Source: Heracleum sosnowskyi (taxonomy: Eukaryota; Streptophyta; Magnoliopsida; Apiales; Apiaceae). From it: DNA of 64,000 bases. Below, piece after piece: positions 32,557 through 44,959 of this stretch. Location: positions 186,001 through 250,000 of the forward strand of contig JAUIZM010000016.1 in NCBI GenBank assembly GCA_030848705.1, in the 5' to 3' direction. The notes under the pieces are model-generated. The model did no database searches, was not told the origin of the DNA, and was given only the letters and a program-made list of their open reading frames with translations. Position 1 is the first letter of the stretch. Each line of letters begins with the position of its first letter. The translations under genes and the position numbers were made by a program.

Positions 32557-34652
32557 ATGCGAACACGTTCTCAATCTCGAAAAGAAGAACTTGAATTGAA
32601 TCTAGTTATGGGAGAACCAGTTGCAGAAACGAAGGCTTTGAAGGACTATTCTCAGCCGAAGATCAATGACATTCAATCTAGCATTGTCAGGCCGGCTATT
32701 GCAGCTAATACTTTTGAAATCAAGCCTGGCACGATTCAGATGGTGCAGAATTCAGTTCAGTTTGGGGGTGCTCCAACGGAAGATCCTAATATTCATATTA
32801 GGGATTTCATCGAGATTTGCGACACCTTCAAGTTTAATGGAGTGTCGGAAGATGCTGTGAAATTAAGACTTTTCCCATTTTCTCTGAGGGATAAAGCTAA
32901 GGGCTGGTTGCACTCTCTACCAGCAGGTTCTATTGCTACATGGGAGGATCTTGCTCAGAATTTTCTCATTAAATTATTCCCTATGGCTAAAACAGCTGCA
33001 ATCAGGAATGCTCTTACTCAGTTTGCACAGCATTCAGGGGAAACTTTATGTGAAGCTTGGGAGCGTTACAAGGAGATGCTTAGGAAGTGTCCTCATCATG
33101 GAATGCCTGATTGGATGGTGATCAATTGTTTTTATAATGGTCTGGGAGGTCAATCACGACCAATGCTTGATGCGGCATCAGGTGGAGCTCTTTGGGCTAA
33201 AAGCTACGAGGAAGCTTATGATCTAATTGAGATGATGGCTGCTAATGAATACCAGAATCCAACTCAGAGGTTATCACAAGGCAAGGTAGCAGGAATTCTG
33301 GAAGTGGATGTAGCTACGGCAATAGCAGCTCAGTTAAAGGCTCTGTCTATGAAGGTTGATTCTTTGACCAACTATGGAGTTCAGCAGGTGGCTAGTGTTT
33401 GTGAGCTATGTGTAGGTGCACATGACACGACTCAATGTGCCATATCTAGTAAATCGGCACAGTTTGTGAGCAATTTCAAGAGACCACAGCAACCAGTGCC
33501 TAACTCCTATCATCCGAATAACAGGAACCATCCGAATTTCAGCTGGAGTAACAATCAGGGTGGTATGCAACAACCACAACAACCGTATCAGCAGTATCAA
33601 GGTCAGCAATATGGAGCTAAGCCATTCAATTCTTCTGGTTTTCAGCAGCAGTATGCTCCAAGGCAACCATATCAACAACCAGGTTTTCAACAAACATCTC
33701 ATGGCAATGTTGGTCAGTCGTCTAATGAAAAGTCTGAATTGGAAGAATTGAGGCTAATGTGCAAGAGCCAAGCTGTTTCAATCAAGACTCTGGAGAATCA
33801 AATCGGTCAGATTGCCAATGCCTTGTTGAATAGACCACAGAGAACTCTCCCTAGTGATACGGAAGCTAATCCCGGCAAAAGAGAGGTCAAGGAACATGTA
33901 AAAGCAGTTACCTTACGATCTGGAAAGGTTACGAATGATCAGAACTCAGAAACAGAGCAAAACGGAATTTTTTTGAAAATCCAACAGAATGAGGAGCGCG
34001 CCCGCGCCCTAGGGAGTGCGCCCGCGCCTGACCTTCTGCCAGAAGTGGAGAAAAATGAAGAAAAAGCTAGTCAGGGGGGAAACGATGCGGAGAAAAATGA
34101 CCATTCTACTGAGAAATCTGTTCTGAAGCAAGCTACAGAGACCAAGGAAGTCTATCCTCCTCCGCCATTCCCTAAACGACTTCAGAAGCAGAAGTTGGAC
34201 AAGAAGTTTGCTAAGTTTCTCGAAGTTTTCAAGAAGTTGCAGATCAATATACCTTTTGCGGAAGCTCTAGAACAAATGCCGAGCTACGCAAAGTTCATGA
34301 AGGGTATTCTCTCACGGAAGTTGAAACTCGAGGAGTTGGAGACCGTCGCCCTAACAGAAGAATGTAGTGCTATTCTATAGCAGAAGTTACCTCCTAAACT
34401 CAAGGATCCAGGGAGTTTCACCATACCATGCAGCATCGGCAATCTATCTTTCAACAAGTGCTTGTGTGACTTGGGAGCTAGTATTAATTTGATGCCATTG
34501 TCTGTCTTCATGCAACTTGGGCTGCCGGAGCCTAAACCTACTACTACGTCCTTACAGCTGGCTGACAGGTCTGTCACATATCCTAGAGGCATAGTAGAGG
34601 ATGTCTTGGTTAAGGTGGGTAAGTTTATCTTCCCTGCAGATTTTGTTATTTT
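32557..34652 (+). pseudogene. Athila A gag and protease start
   Basis: Gag opens MRTRSQSRKEELELN and carries the Athila gag domain: FGGAPTEDPNIHIRDF, LFPFSLRDKAKGWLHSLP, WERYKEMLRKCPHHG. A Cys-rich CELCVGAHDTTQC lies near 33400. A Gln/Pro-rich stretch with NHPNFSWSNNQGG and LENQIGQIANAL follows. An in-frame TAG at 34378-34380 interrupts it. The same frame then continues into the protease (CDLGASINLMPLS, near 34468) up to VKVGKFIFPADFVI, where the CACTA element is inserted. A GC-rich insert encoding EERARALGSAPAP (33991-34030) is shared with the LTR and 3' UTR of this element. Confidence 0.85.
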
Positions 34653-34995
34653 CACTACAAGAATATTTAGTTTTAACAACAGAAAATCCCGTTGGTAGAT
34701 TAAGAAAATCCGTTACTAAGATAGCTTACCAACGGAATAGCCACCCAAATGGTCGGTTGCAGTAAACGTCGTTGGGAAGTCTCTAATAACGGATTTGTTT
34801 TTCGTCACTAAACTTAACAACGGAATATCAACAAACTAGTAACAGACCGTGTGAATGAATTTCAACAAAATAAGCACCATTTCGGCAACGGATTTTTCCG
34901 TTGAGAAAGCTACCAACGAGATATTCGTTAGTAAAATATCACCATTATGTTAACATATTTCTCTGTTGGTAGATTTGCCAAGATAATGTCCGTTG
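34653..34995 (+). repeat. Left subterminal repeat region of the CACTA element
   Basis: Short words CCGTTGGTAG, CCAACGGAAT, AACGGATTT, CCGTTGAG and similar recur about every 20-40 bases in both orientations. In CACTA elements such repeats are the binding sites for TNPA-type protein. Confidence 0.75.
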
Positions 34996-35362
34996 CTATA
35001 TATATACACACCATTTTATTTTTCTTGCTGATTTTCCCACGTAAAATTTATTGTTAATGGAGAATTTTTTTAACAATTCCAAACAAATGATATGATATAT
35101 GTGCAACATATAAATTATCTACTGCCCTGCAAATTTGCAACTCCATTCATAATCAAAGTCACAACCAAGGCAACATAAAAAATATAAAAAGTTCACTAAT
35201 TTTTCAATAACATAATGTAATAGGTACAAACATTAAATTCCAATACACAAACTAGTGCATCCCTAACTAGTATTTTTCGCATAAATAATGATGGCTAAAA
35301 ATGCAACATAGATATTTAAAAAGTAGTAGTAATGCTTAGGCTTTTCAGCGATTTTGATTTAC

Positions 35363-35951
35363 ATAGCACATCCATCTGTAATTTTATCTCTTGTTCTCTT
35401 CGGAGAAGCAACCTTTCATATAATCTGTCCAAACGACGGTTGTCACTGTAAAAGAAATATGTTTACTAAAGCAATCATTGAGATAGATATGCTTTTGACA
35501 TCAGACAATTCAATACACAAAGAAAGTTATTTGGAAACTTGTAGTCCAGGAATTAAAACAAAACATCATTATCCAACACTGGAAGACCGGAATAGAAAAC
35601 AAGTATATAAACTTACGGATTCCAACACTCAAGTATTAGCTTTGATACCAAGGGATCAACCCATTCTAGTACATCAAGATGTCTGCTGAAATCCAACAGC
35701 TCCAACAACCTGCATAGAACTCATCTCATTCCATGGTACACGCAAAGTTGCCAACTGCCACAATATCACACCAAAGTTGTATACATCACACCTGCAAACC
35801 AAATCCGGTGATTTCTGTCAGCAAGTTTGACGATAAAAAATGTATGAAGTTTTTACTAATTCCCTCGCAAGATCTTCTAGGTATACAGAACATGAACTTA
35901 CTTCTCACTGGATAATTCATTCCTTAAAACTTCAGGAGCCATCTATTCAAG
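35363..35951 (-). pseudogene. Captured fragment of a Raf/CTR1-like protein kinase gene
   Basis: Three exon remnants with intact introns lie antisense inside the CACTA element. Exon A (35951-35902) encodes the kinase APE region, MAPEVLRNELSSEK; two codons before this Met a Pro is changed to Leu, and the conserved Trp just before it is a stop (TGG to TAG). Exon B (35791-35617) encodes CDVYNFGVILWQLATLRVPW and MQVVGAVGFQ. A one-base frameshift follows, then DPLVSKLILECWN. Exon C (35445 to about 35363) encodes PSFGQII, kinase subdomain XI, after another frameshift. The two introns keep GTAAGT donors and TGCAG/TACAG acceptors, and exons A and B join exactly inside the Lys codon. The pattern matches plant CTR1/EDR1-type MAPKKK kinases. 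Retained introns mean capture from genomic DNA, not from an mRNA. N-lobe and catalytic-loop exons are absent. Confidence 0.82.
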
Positions 35952-38029
35952 CTACATATACAGAGTCTATCAGTACATCTAATATTCCAAGAATGAAACA
36001 AAAGTGCGTAGAAGATAGTAGAAGCCGGCCTTACAGAGCATTAATTTTCCGATAGTAGTCCTCCATATAAACCATTAACATAGATATTTAGAACCAAGGC
36101 ATATAAAATAAATTAACTGTCAAATTACTAAACAATTTACAGTCTGAAGTGTGTTGCTATCTTTGAAAAACAATTATTGTAGATTTGCTGAGTGCTTAGT
36201 GATATACTAACATGTATTTTAAAATATAATCCCGCCAAGTTACACATCACTGTGCTTGAGTTCAAATATGAAAAGACAAAAGTTATGCTTTTAGATGATG
36301 CATTATTCGATTTTCTTGGATTGTCTAATTTTATTCTTTTCCAAGGGAAGCACACTAATGTCGTGTTGCTGGTGTTTCTATTGATTATCATCAAAAGATT
36401 TACATATTCTAAGATATAAACAACAAGTTACTGACAATCAAATTTATTATCAATTTTCGTGATGAAGTATGTTAGTTTTTTTCTATTCTATTTTCTTTCA
36501 GTAATCATCAAAAGAATCTCGCATTAAGAGATAAACATTAAGCAATCTACTGTCTAATTTATAAACAATGTAGATATAAACATGTGCTAGTATTTTTTTC
36601 AAAAAATTGTTTTACGTCACGCCCTCCTGGACCTTGCTTTCGCTTGCATATTTGATGTTATCCTGCTGAACCTTACTTGAAAGTAGGTTTTCCTTTAGAG
36701 TACTACATGTTTGGTTTGGCACCTAGACTAGTATGTCAAAAAAATGCTGTGATTGGTAAAATAACAGGAAAAAAAACTTGTCTCTCGCCTGAGCATCGAA
36801 TTCTAGGAAGTGCATGTCGGAATACAGATTGGACGATTAAGGTTTCCCTTATTCCTTGCTAATTTCTCTTTTATACGAACTCAGAAAGTGAACACAATGT
36901 CAAATTTAATAATTTTCCAGGATAAAACATGAGTGGCGCATTTCAATACTGGAAGTATGCCTTTACAAATTTCGGAGAAGTTCTTTTTACAGGAAAGCTA
37001 GTTCAGTTTCAATCATTATATCCGAATGGACTGCAAAAAGGAAAAAGGACTCCATGCTACATATAGTCATATACACATGCTTTGAATATATAAATCATCC
37101 GCAACACTCATACAGATTGACGTGCTCACAGTCACATCAGTGTATAAACTAGAATACTTCATAACTCTGACTAAACATTTTTTCCTAGGCCACAAAGAGT
37201 TTATAGGTACAAGCCAATGATTCATTGATTGATATTTATTTTTTAGGACTAGGTGGGTCTAATCCATTCTGTCTAAAAATCCAATCTATGCCTAAACCAG
37301 AACGTTTCTATAAAAGCAGAGAAAGAGGGTAAAACATATTGAACATAATATACATATACATACATATAAAACATATTGAACATATATACATATATAACAC
37401 AAATCGGATATGCCAATTGAGAAAGAGGGTAAAACCTAATAAACTGAAGATGCCTTAAATGTGAACAAGCCCAAATTAGCAGAGCTAGAAACTCAAATTG
37501 AATCCCTGCAACAAAAATGAGAAAGATAAAGCGACTTGTTAAATTGAATCGATTGAAGAAGCTATACATTTAAAATCAATTTGAATCGAAAAAGTGAACT
37601 CTAAAAGAGAAAGGGAAAGAGAGGCTGAGAGACAAAGAGAAAGGGAAAGAGAGAGTAGGGCTCAGTTTTGAGAGTAAAGGAAATGATTTGAGATGAGCGG
37701 GCACTCTAAAATAATTTGAGAGTATAGAGCGGGGTGCTTCAAAAAAAAAGAGTAAAGAGAGGGGAAATTGTCCGCCCATTTTTTCGTTTAGATTTCTCTA
37801 AAAATAATACATAATATATTATGGTAAAAATTAAGACAAATTTAAAATATTACTTCACATATCTCATTTTATTTATCCACTTAAACTTTTTCATGTACGT
37901 TAAAGCGCATTGAATGAATTGTTGCACAAATTATTATTTTTTTTCATTTTTTTCTAATATAAAAGGTTAATATTTAAATGAAATGCAGTAAGTAAAATGC
38001 ATAAATATTAAATCTTTAGAATACATAAA
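35952..38029. other. CACTA interior, no gene recognised
   Basis: AT-rich non-coding DNA. Repeated ACATATACATA words lie near 37345-37395. A purine-rich run (GAGAAAGGGAAAGAGAG type) at about 37600-37665 reads as a CT-rich leader on the minus strand and might be the 5' end of a lost gene, but no coding sequence follows it. I found no further kinase exons. Confidence 0.5.
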
Positions 38030-39955
38030 TTATTATTTTCCAAAAATTCTGGAATATCATTAGAATATATAAATCTTTACATCCATATGGTTGGATCGTC
38101 GATAAATATTTTTTAAAAAATCGAAACGCCTATTCAGGAGGAAACACTAGTCAGAAGTAAAAGTCAAAGTACTAATTGACTAAATAAAATAAAAATAAGT
38201 ACTAATTGACTCTTAAAATCTCAAACCAAATAAATTTATTGTTTTTCAAAAAATTTGAAATACCAAAGAAATAGATAGATCTTTACATCCGTACGGTTGA
38301 ATCATCGATAAATATTTTTAAAAAAATCGAAACACCAATTCGCGAGAAAACACTAGTTAGAAGTACAAGTCAAAGTACTAATTGACTCTTAAAATCTGAA
38401 ACCAAATAAATTTATTATTTTCCAAAAAATTTGAAATATCATCAAAATAGATGGTTCTTCACATCCGTACGGTTGGATCGTCGATAAATATTTCTTAAAA
38501 ATCAAAACATCAATTTGGGACAAAACATTAGTTTGAAGTTCAACTCAAAGTACTAGTTGACTCTTAAAATTTCAAACCAAATAAATTTATTATTTTCCAA
38601 AAATTGGAAATATCATTAGAATAGGTAGATCTTTACATCTGTACGGTTGGATCGTCGATAAATAATTTTTAAAAAATCGAAACAACAATTCGGGAGGAAA
38701 CACTAGTTAGAAGTACAAGTCAAAATACTAATTGACTCTTAAAATTTCAAACCAAATAAATTTATTAGTTTCCAAAATTTTGAAATACCATTAGAATAGA
38801 TAAATCTTTACATCCGTACGGTTGAATCGTCGATAAATATTTTTAAAAAAATTGAAACACCAATTCGCGAGAAAACACTAGTTAGAACTTAGAAGTACAA
38901 GTCAAAGTACTAATTGACTCTTAAAATCTCAAACCAAATAAATTTATTATTTTCCAAAAAATTTGAAATATCATTAAAATAGATAGATTTTCACATCCGT
39001 ACGGTTGGATCGTCGATAAATATTTTTTAAAAAAATTGAAACACCAATTCAGGAGGAAACACTAGTTAGAAGTACAAGTCAAAGTACTAATTGACTCTTA
39101 AAATCTCAAACCAAATAAATTTAATATTTTCCAAATTTTTTGAAATATCTTTAAAATACATAGATCTTCACATCGGTACGGTTGGATCGTCGATAAATGT
39201 TTTTAATAAAATTGAAACAGTAGTTAGAATTTTAAGTAAAAGTACTAATTGAGTCTTAAAATCTCAAACCAAATAAATTTATTATTTTCCAAAAAATTTG
39301 AAATATCATTAAAATAGATAGATTTTCACATCCGTACGGTTGGATCGTCGATAAATATTTTTTAAAAAAAATTGAAACACCAATTAAGGAGGAAACACTA
39401 GTTAGAAGTATAAGTCAAAGTACTAATTGACTCTTAAAATCTCAAACCAAATAATTTTTTTATTTTCCAAAGTTTGTGAAATATCACTAAAATAGATAAA
39501 TCTTCACATCCGTTTGGTTAGCTCGTTGATAAATATTTTTAAAAAAATTGAAACACCAATTCGGGAGGAAACACTAGTTAGAAGTACACGTCAAAGTACT
39601 AATTGACTCTTAAAATCTCAAACCAAATAAATTTAATATTTTCCAAAATTTTTGAAATATCTTTAAAATAGATATATCTTCACATCGGCACGGTTGGATC
39701 GTCGATCAATATTTTTAATAAAATTGTAACACTAGTTAGAATTCCAAGTCAAAATACTAATTGACTCTTAAAATCTCAAACCAAATAAATTTATTATTTT
39801 CCAAAAATTCTAAAATATCATTAAAATAAATAGATCTTCACATCCGTACGGCTGGATCGTCGATAAATATTTTTTTTTAATCAAAACACCAATCCGAGAG
39901 GAAATACTAGTTAAAAGTATCGGTCAAAGTACTAATTGACTATTTAATTTCAGAA
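38030..39955 (+). repeat. Tandem array, eleven copies of a ~175-bp unit
   Basis: The core TTGGATCGTCGATAAATA (with variants) recurs at about 38091, 38297, 38473, 38647, 38822, 39005, 39182, 39340, 39518, 39694 and 39852. Spacing is mostly 174-178 bases, with two units of about 158 (internal deletions), one of 183 and one of 206 (a local duplication). Each unit also has TCTTTACATCCGTACGG, ACACTAGTTAGAAGTACAAG, AAAGTACTAATTGACTC and AAACCAAATAAATTTATT. It is non-coding and lies wholly inside the CACTA element, just internal to its right subterminal region. Confidence 0.92.
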
Positions 39956-40343
39956 TTAATATTACCAGCAGATTAGTAACGGAATATATCTAACCGATCT
40001 AAAATTGGTGACAGATCGCTAACGGAATAAAAGTTGTAACTTCCGTTAGCATGGGGTTGGGAATTCGTTACTAAACAGTTACTATGTCATTACTATTTCC
40101 TTGGCAAAAATCCGTTGGTAAACCATAGCTATTCCATTGGCACATTGGGCGGACATTTTTTGACGCCTATTTTACCATCGAAAATATTCCGTTATTAAAT
40201 ATCCGTTAGTGATCCGCTAGGTTTCGATTGGCAAAATTTTGACTTTTCAAACTTATGAGATCCGTTAGCAATCTGTCGGTAACTACCAACAGATGGATTT
40301 TCGTTACTAAATTCCGTTGGTATATTAGCTTATTCTTGTAGTG
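39956..40343 (+). repeat. Right subterminal repeat region of the CACTA element
   Basis: Dense TAACGGAATA, TTCCGTTAGC, TCCGTTGGTA and ATCCGTTAGT words occur in both orientations, mirroring the left end, then the terminal inverted repeat TATTCTTGTAGTG. Confidence 0.75.
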
Positions 40344-43300
40344 TTTTGGACTTCGAGGAGGATAAGAGGATTCCTATTATCTTGGGAAGACCGTTCTTGG
40401 TAACAGGCCGTACTTTGATAGATGTGCAAAAAGGAGAGCTCACAATGAGGGTGCATGACCAGAATGTCACCTTCAATGTCTTCAATGCAATGAAATTTCC
40501 TACAGAGGAAGAAGAATGCTTCAAGGTGGACTTGGATGAGTCTGCAGTTTATACGGAGATGGAGCACTTGCTTAAGTCAGATACGTTGGAGAAGGTATTG
40601 ACGGGGGATTTTGATTCTGAAGATGAAGAAAGAGAAGAGCAATTGAGGTTCTTGAATGCATCCCCATGGAAAAGAAAGACTGATATGCCATTTGATTCTC
40701 TTGGCATAGCTGAGCTGAAGAAATCTCAGGAGCGTCTCAAACCATCTGTTGAAGAAGCTCCTACACTTGAACTCAAACCACTACCGGAGCACTTGAGGTA
40801 TGCTTTTTTAGGTGATGCATCTACGTTTCCTGTGATTATTGCATCTAACTGAATTGTCAGGTAGTGAAGAAGAAAAACTTTTGCGAATTCTAAGAGAGTT
40901 CAAGTCAGAAATTGGTTGGACCATAGCGGATATCAAGGGGATCAGCCCTTCGTATTATATGCATAAAATTCCGCTGGAACCAGGAAGTAAACCAACTGTG
41001 GATCCACAGAGACGGCTTAATCCTATCATGAAAGAGGTAGTGAAGAAAGAAATTCTTAAGTGGCTGGATGCAGGAATCATCTATCCTATTTCAGAAAGCT
41101 CATGGGTGAGTCCAGTGCAATGTGTGCCTAAGAAAGGAGGCATGACAGTAGTTGCTAACGAGAAGAATGAGCTTATTCCTACTCGGACTGTTACAGGGTG
41201 GAGAATTTGCATGGACTACCGAAAGCTGAATAAAGCCACCAGAAAAGATCACTTTCCTCTTCCGTTCGTTGACCAGATGCTAGACAGGTTGGCTGGTCAT
41301 GAATTCTATTGCCTACTTGATGGTTATTCAGGGTACAACCAGATTTGTATTGTTCCAGAAGATCAGGAGAAGACTACTTTCACATGTCCTTTTGGCACTT
41401 TTGCGTTCCGTCACGTTTCTTTCGGACTCTGTGGTGCACCCGCTACCTTTCAGAGGTGTATGATGGCCATATTCTCAGATATGATTGGCATTAATGTGGA
41501 AGTGTTCATGGATGATTTCTCAGTGTTTGGAACTTCTTATGATGAGTGTTTATAGAATCTGGGCATGGTGTTGAAAAGATGTGTTGAGACCAATCTGGTG
41601 CTCAACTGGGAAAAATGTCACTTCATGGTGCAAGAAGGAATCATTCTTGGGCATAAGGTATCTAGCAAGGGGCTTGAAGTGGATAAAGCCAAAGTGGAGA
41701 CGATTGAAAATCTTCCTCCACAAATCTCAGTTAAGTGAATTCGTAGTTTTCTTGGTCATGCGGGTTTCTATCGGCGATTCATTCAAGACTTCTCCAAAAT
41801 CTCTAAACCCTTATGTAATTTGTTGGAAAAGGATGTTCCTTTCAAGTTTGATGAAGATTGCTTGGCTGCTTTCGAGATGTTGAAGAGGAAGTTGACTTCA
41901 GCACCTATTATTACTGCGCATGATTGGAGTGAACCGTTTAGTTGATGTGTGATGCTAGTGACTATGCGGTGGGAGCTGTTCTTGGGCAAAGAAAGAACAA
42001 GGTGTTTCATGTGATTTTCTATGCTAGCAAAACCCTCAACGATGCTCAGCTGAACTACACTACTACAGAAAAGTAACTTTTGGCAATTGTGTACAGTTTC
42101 GAGAAATTCAGGTCTTATTTGCTTGGGACTAAGGTAGTAGTCTATACTGATCATGCAGCCATTCGATATCTAATTTCGAAAAAAGATTCAAAGCCTCAGT
42201 TGATTCGTTGGGTTCTTTTGCTCCAAGAGTTTGATTTGGAGATTAAAGACAGAAAGGGTACTGAAAACCAGGTGGCGGATCATTTGTCACGTTTGGAAGA
42301 CCACGGTACGGATTCAAGGGATAAAACTCTAATCAATGAATCTTTTCCTGATGAGCAACTTTTTGGGGTGCAAAATGAAAAACCATGGTTTGCAGATATT
42401 ATGAACTATCTGGTTAGTAATGTCATCCCTTCTAAATTCTCTTATGCTCAAAAGAAGAAGTTTCTACATGATGCAAAGTGGTACCGTTGGGACGAGCCAT
42501 TCTTATTCAGGTAGGGAGCTGATCAGATGATAAGACGATGCATTCCCTATAGTGAAACTGAGGGTGTCTTGCGAGATTACCATTCCACCACTCTTGGAGG
42601 CCATTATGGTGGAGAGAAGATAGCTACTCGAGTACTTCAGGCAGGATTCTACTGGCCAACTCTGTTTAAAGATGCGCACCAGTTTGTGTTGAGTTGTGAT
42701 CGATGCCAAAGGGTTGGTAATATCTCTAGGAGAAATGAGATGCCTCTTAATATGTTGCTTGAAGTGGAGATTTTCGATGTCTGGGGAATCGATTTTATGG
42801 GACCGTTTGTTTCGTCTTGCAATAATCAGTACATACTGTTAGCTGTGGACTATGTTTCTAAATGGGTCGAGGTAAAAGCTTTACCGACCAATGATGCTAA
42901 AGTGGTGCTGAATTTTCTGCATAAGCAAATTTTCACTCGTTTTGGAACTCCGAGGGTAATTATCAGTGATGAGGGTACACATTTTTGCAACCATAAGTTT
43001 ATAGCCTTAATGACTAGGTATAATATCAATCATCGGGTTGCTACTGCATATCATCCTCAAACAAACGGTCAAGCAGAAGTTTCTAACAGGGAGATCTAGC
43101 GTATTCTAGAGAAAGTGGTAAATCCTTCGAGGAAAGATTGGTCATTGAAGCTAGATGAAGCTGTTTGGGCTTACAGGACAGCTTACAAGACTCCATTGGG
43201 TAACTCACCGTTTCAACTGGTGTATGGCAAGGCATGTCATTTGCCTGCCGAGCTAGAGCACAAGGCATATTGGGCATTGAAGAAGTTGAAGAAGTTGAAT

Positions 43301-43681
43301 TTTGATTTGTCAGCTGCTGGTGAGAAAAGAATGCTTCATATTAACGAGTTGGATGAGTTTCGGCTACAGGTTTATGAAAATCACAAGTTATACAAGGAGA
43401 AGGTCAAAAGATGGCATGATAAAAAGCTGGTGCAAAAGTCATTTGTACATGGCCAGCTAGTTTTGCTTTTCAACTCTCGTCTCAAACTTTTTCCTGGAAA
43501 ACTTAAGTCAAGGTGGTCGGGTCCATTCACGGTCAAAACAGTGTTTCCACATGGTGCAGTGGAAGTTTTTGATAAGTCACCGGATGAAGCATTCAAGGTC
43601 AATGGTCAGAGGTTGAAACCGTATTTTGGTGAACGAGTGAATCGCGAGGCGGAGACTGCGGTTCTCGTTTCAGCTGATTAA
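40344..43681 (+). pseudogene. Athila A pol, remainder (protease end, RT, RNase H, integrase)
   Basis: After the CACTA element the protease resumes with IPIILGRPFLVTGRTLIDV. A frameshift near 40845 joins it to the RT frame (41160-41555): MDYRKLNKATRKDHFPLPF, CPFGTFAFRHVSFG, VFMDDFSVFG. Stops occur at 41553-41555, about 41736 and about 41942, the last with a frameshift. RNase H follows (CDASDYAVGAVLGQ, YTDHAAIRYL). Integrase shows HYGGEKIATRVLQAGFYWP, CDRCQRVGN, WGIDFMGPF, ISDEGTHF and GQAEVSNRE. Further stops occur at about 42512 and 43097. It ends at 43681 after the C-terminal RWSGPFTVKTVFPHGAVE. No env-like ORF follows. Confidence 0.87.
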
Positions 43682-44959
43682 GGAGTCGGAATCACGTCAA
43701 GCTATTGACGTAAAACGAGCGCTTCGTGGGAGGCAACCCATGCTATTGTTGTAAGTATTTTTCAGTGTTTGTTTTGACTAAAAAAATTAAAAAAAAAAAA
43801 AACCAGAAAAAAATTTTCTGGACAGAAAGGTAGCGCGCCCGCGCCCTAGGGAGCGCGCCCACGCCTGGTCTCTGGCCAGGAAGGAAAAAAAACCGAGAAA
43901 AAAGCAAAAAAATCCCCCAAAAATAGTTTTTTGTGTGTTTTTCCCCTATTGAAGCCTACCCCTACCCCTACCCTCCCCATCCCCTATCTACAAACCCTAG
44001 CCTCTTTTTCACATATCTATCATTCTCTCTAATCTATGCATACACATACGTACATCCCTTCTCAATTCTATGGCTCCACCAAAGAGACCTCGATTTGCTG
44101 GTAGCAGTAGTGCTAATCGTTCTTCTTCTGAGGATTTAACCACTTGCTTATATTTAGAATGTTCTTCTATTTTCTTGAAAACAAAGAAGCACTTAAGTCT
44201 AAGTTTGGGGGAAACCAGGGATTTCATGCTAGTTGTTAATAAAGGCTAGGCGTCAAATGGCTAGTAGCCGCTCATGAAAAATGAGTAGTCTAGGGTGGGA
44301 TGAGAAAAAGCAAAGCGCACTCATTCCGAAATTGTAAAAAAAAAAAGAAAAAAAAGAAAAGAAAAAAGAAAAGAAAAGAAAAAAAGAGAGTTGTGTTAGT
44401 TGTTTATGCAGAATTGATCAGGGTGAGCTCTTTAATACTCGATCAATTAAGTTCTAGGGGACTTTGTGCCTAGTGACCTAAGACTTTTTCGGTCTGGGAT
44501 CCACTAACCTAAAGCTCGCTACATGGGTATTATTGTATAAGCCTTTTCGGGTCTCATCCATTGCACGGTCAAATAAGCATGTGTGTCGTAATAAAGCATG
44601 ATTTCCTGTCTAACTCAAGTCGAGGTTGAAGTGTCTTTTAGTGGTTTCTTGTGTCTACAGTTCATTCTGTTTATAAGCTTGTGGTTGTTTTGGTAAAGAA
44701 TATGATATGGTCTTGATTTAGTTTGAGAGTATATTGATGAGCATTGCACACACGCACGTTTCTGTGTTTGTATGGTTAGTATACGGGAATTTGGTCGAAC
44801 TCTGTTTGGAAGATTGCATTCTTCGAGATGTTGGCTTGTTGATTGGTTGTGGTTAGTCTAAGGGGATCGTTTGCATTAGCATATTAGTTGCATTCATGCA
44901 TTGCATTATATAGAGTCTGTTTATGCTTGAGGGCAAGCATCGGTTTAAGTTTGGGGGTG
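43682..44959 (+). other. Athila A 3' untranslated region
   Basis: Non-coding. Near its start is a second copy of the element's GC-rich block (43832-43867, GCGCGCCCGCGCCCTAGGG). A purine run of A and G at about 44334-44390 follows, and the region ends with the polypurine tract TTTGGGGGTG just before the 3' LTR. CT-rich sequence at 43950-44035 contains ACCCTACC-type repeats. No ORF with recognisable domains is present. Confidence 0.7.

Larger units (their letters stand above)
34653..40343 (+). mobile_element. CACTA (En/Spm) DNA transposon, 5.7 kb, non-autonomous
   Basis: The termini are CACTACAAGAATA at 34653 and its exact inverse TATTCTTGTAGTG ending at 40343. TTTT lies on both sides: CACTA elements duplicate 3 bp, and the host frame closes if four bases are counted. 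Both ends carry many copies of CCGTTGGTA, CCAACGGA and TAACGGAAT, the subterminal repeats bound by the transposase in this superfamily. No TNPA/TNPD transposase is recognisable, so it is non-autonomous. The interior holds antisense exons of a protein kinase, AT-rich non-coding DNA and a large tandem array. It interrupts the Athila A protease; the Athila frame continues directly at 40344. Confidence 0.93.

Noticed and set aside
35354..35689. A 111-aa plus-strand frame in the CACTA element
   Set aside because: It is the antisense of the captured kinase exons, which explain the sequence on the other strand.
37273..37779. Two minus-strand frames of 67 and 98 aa in the CACTA interior
   Set aside because: Low-complexity (Phe/Ser/Leu-rich) frames from CT-rich DNA, with no domain and no homologous partner exon.
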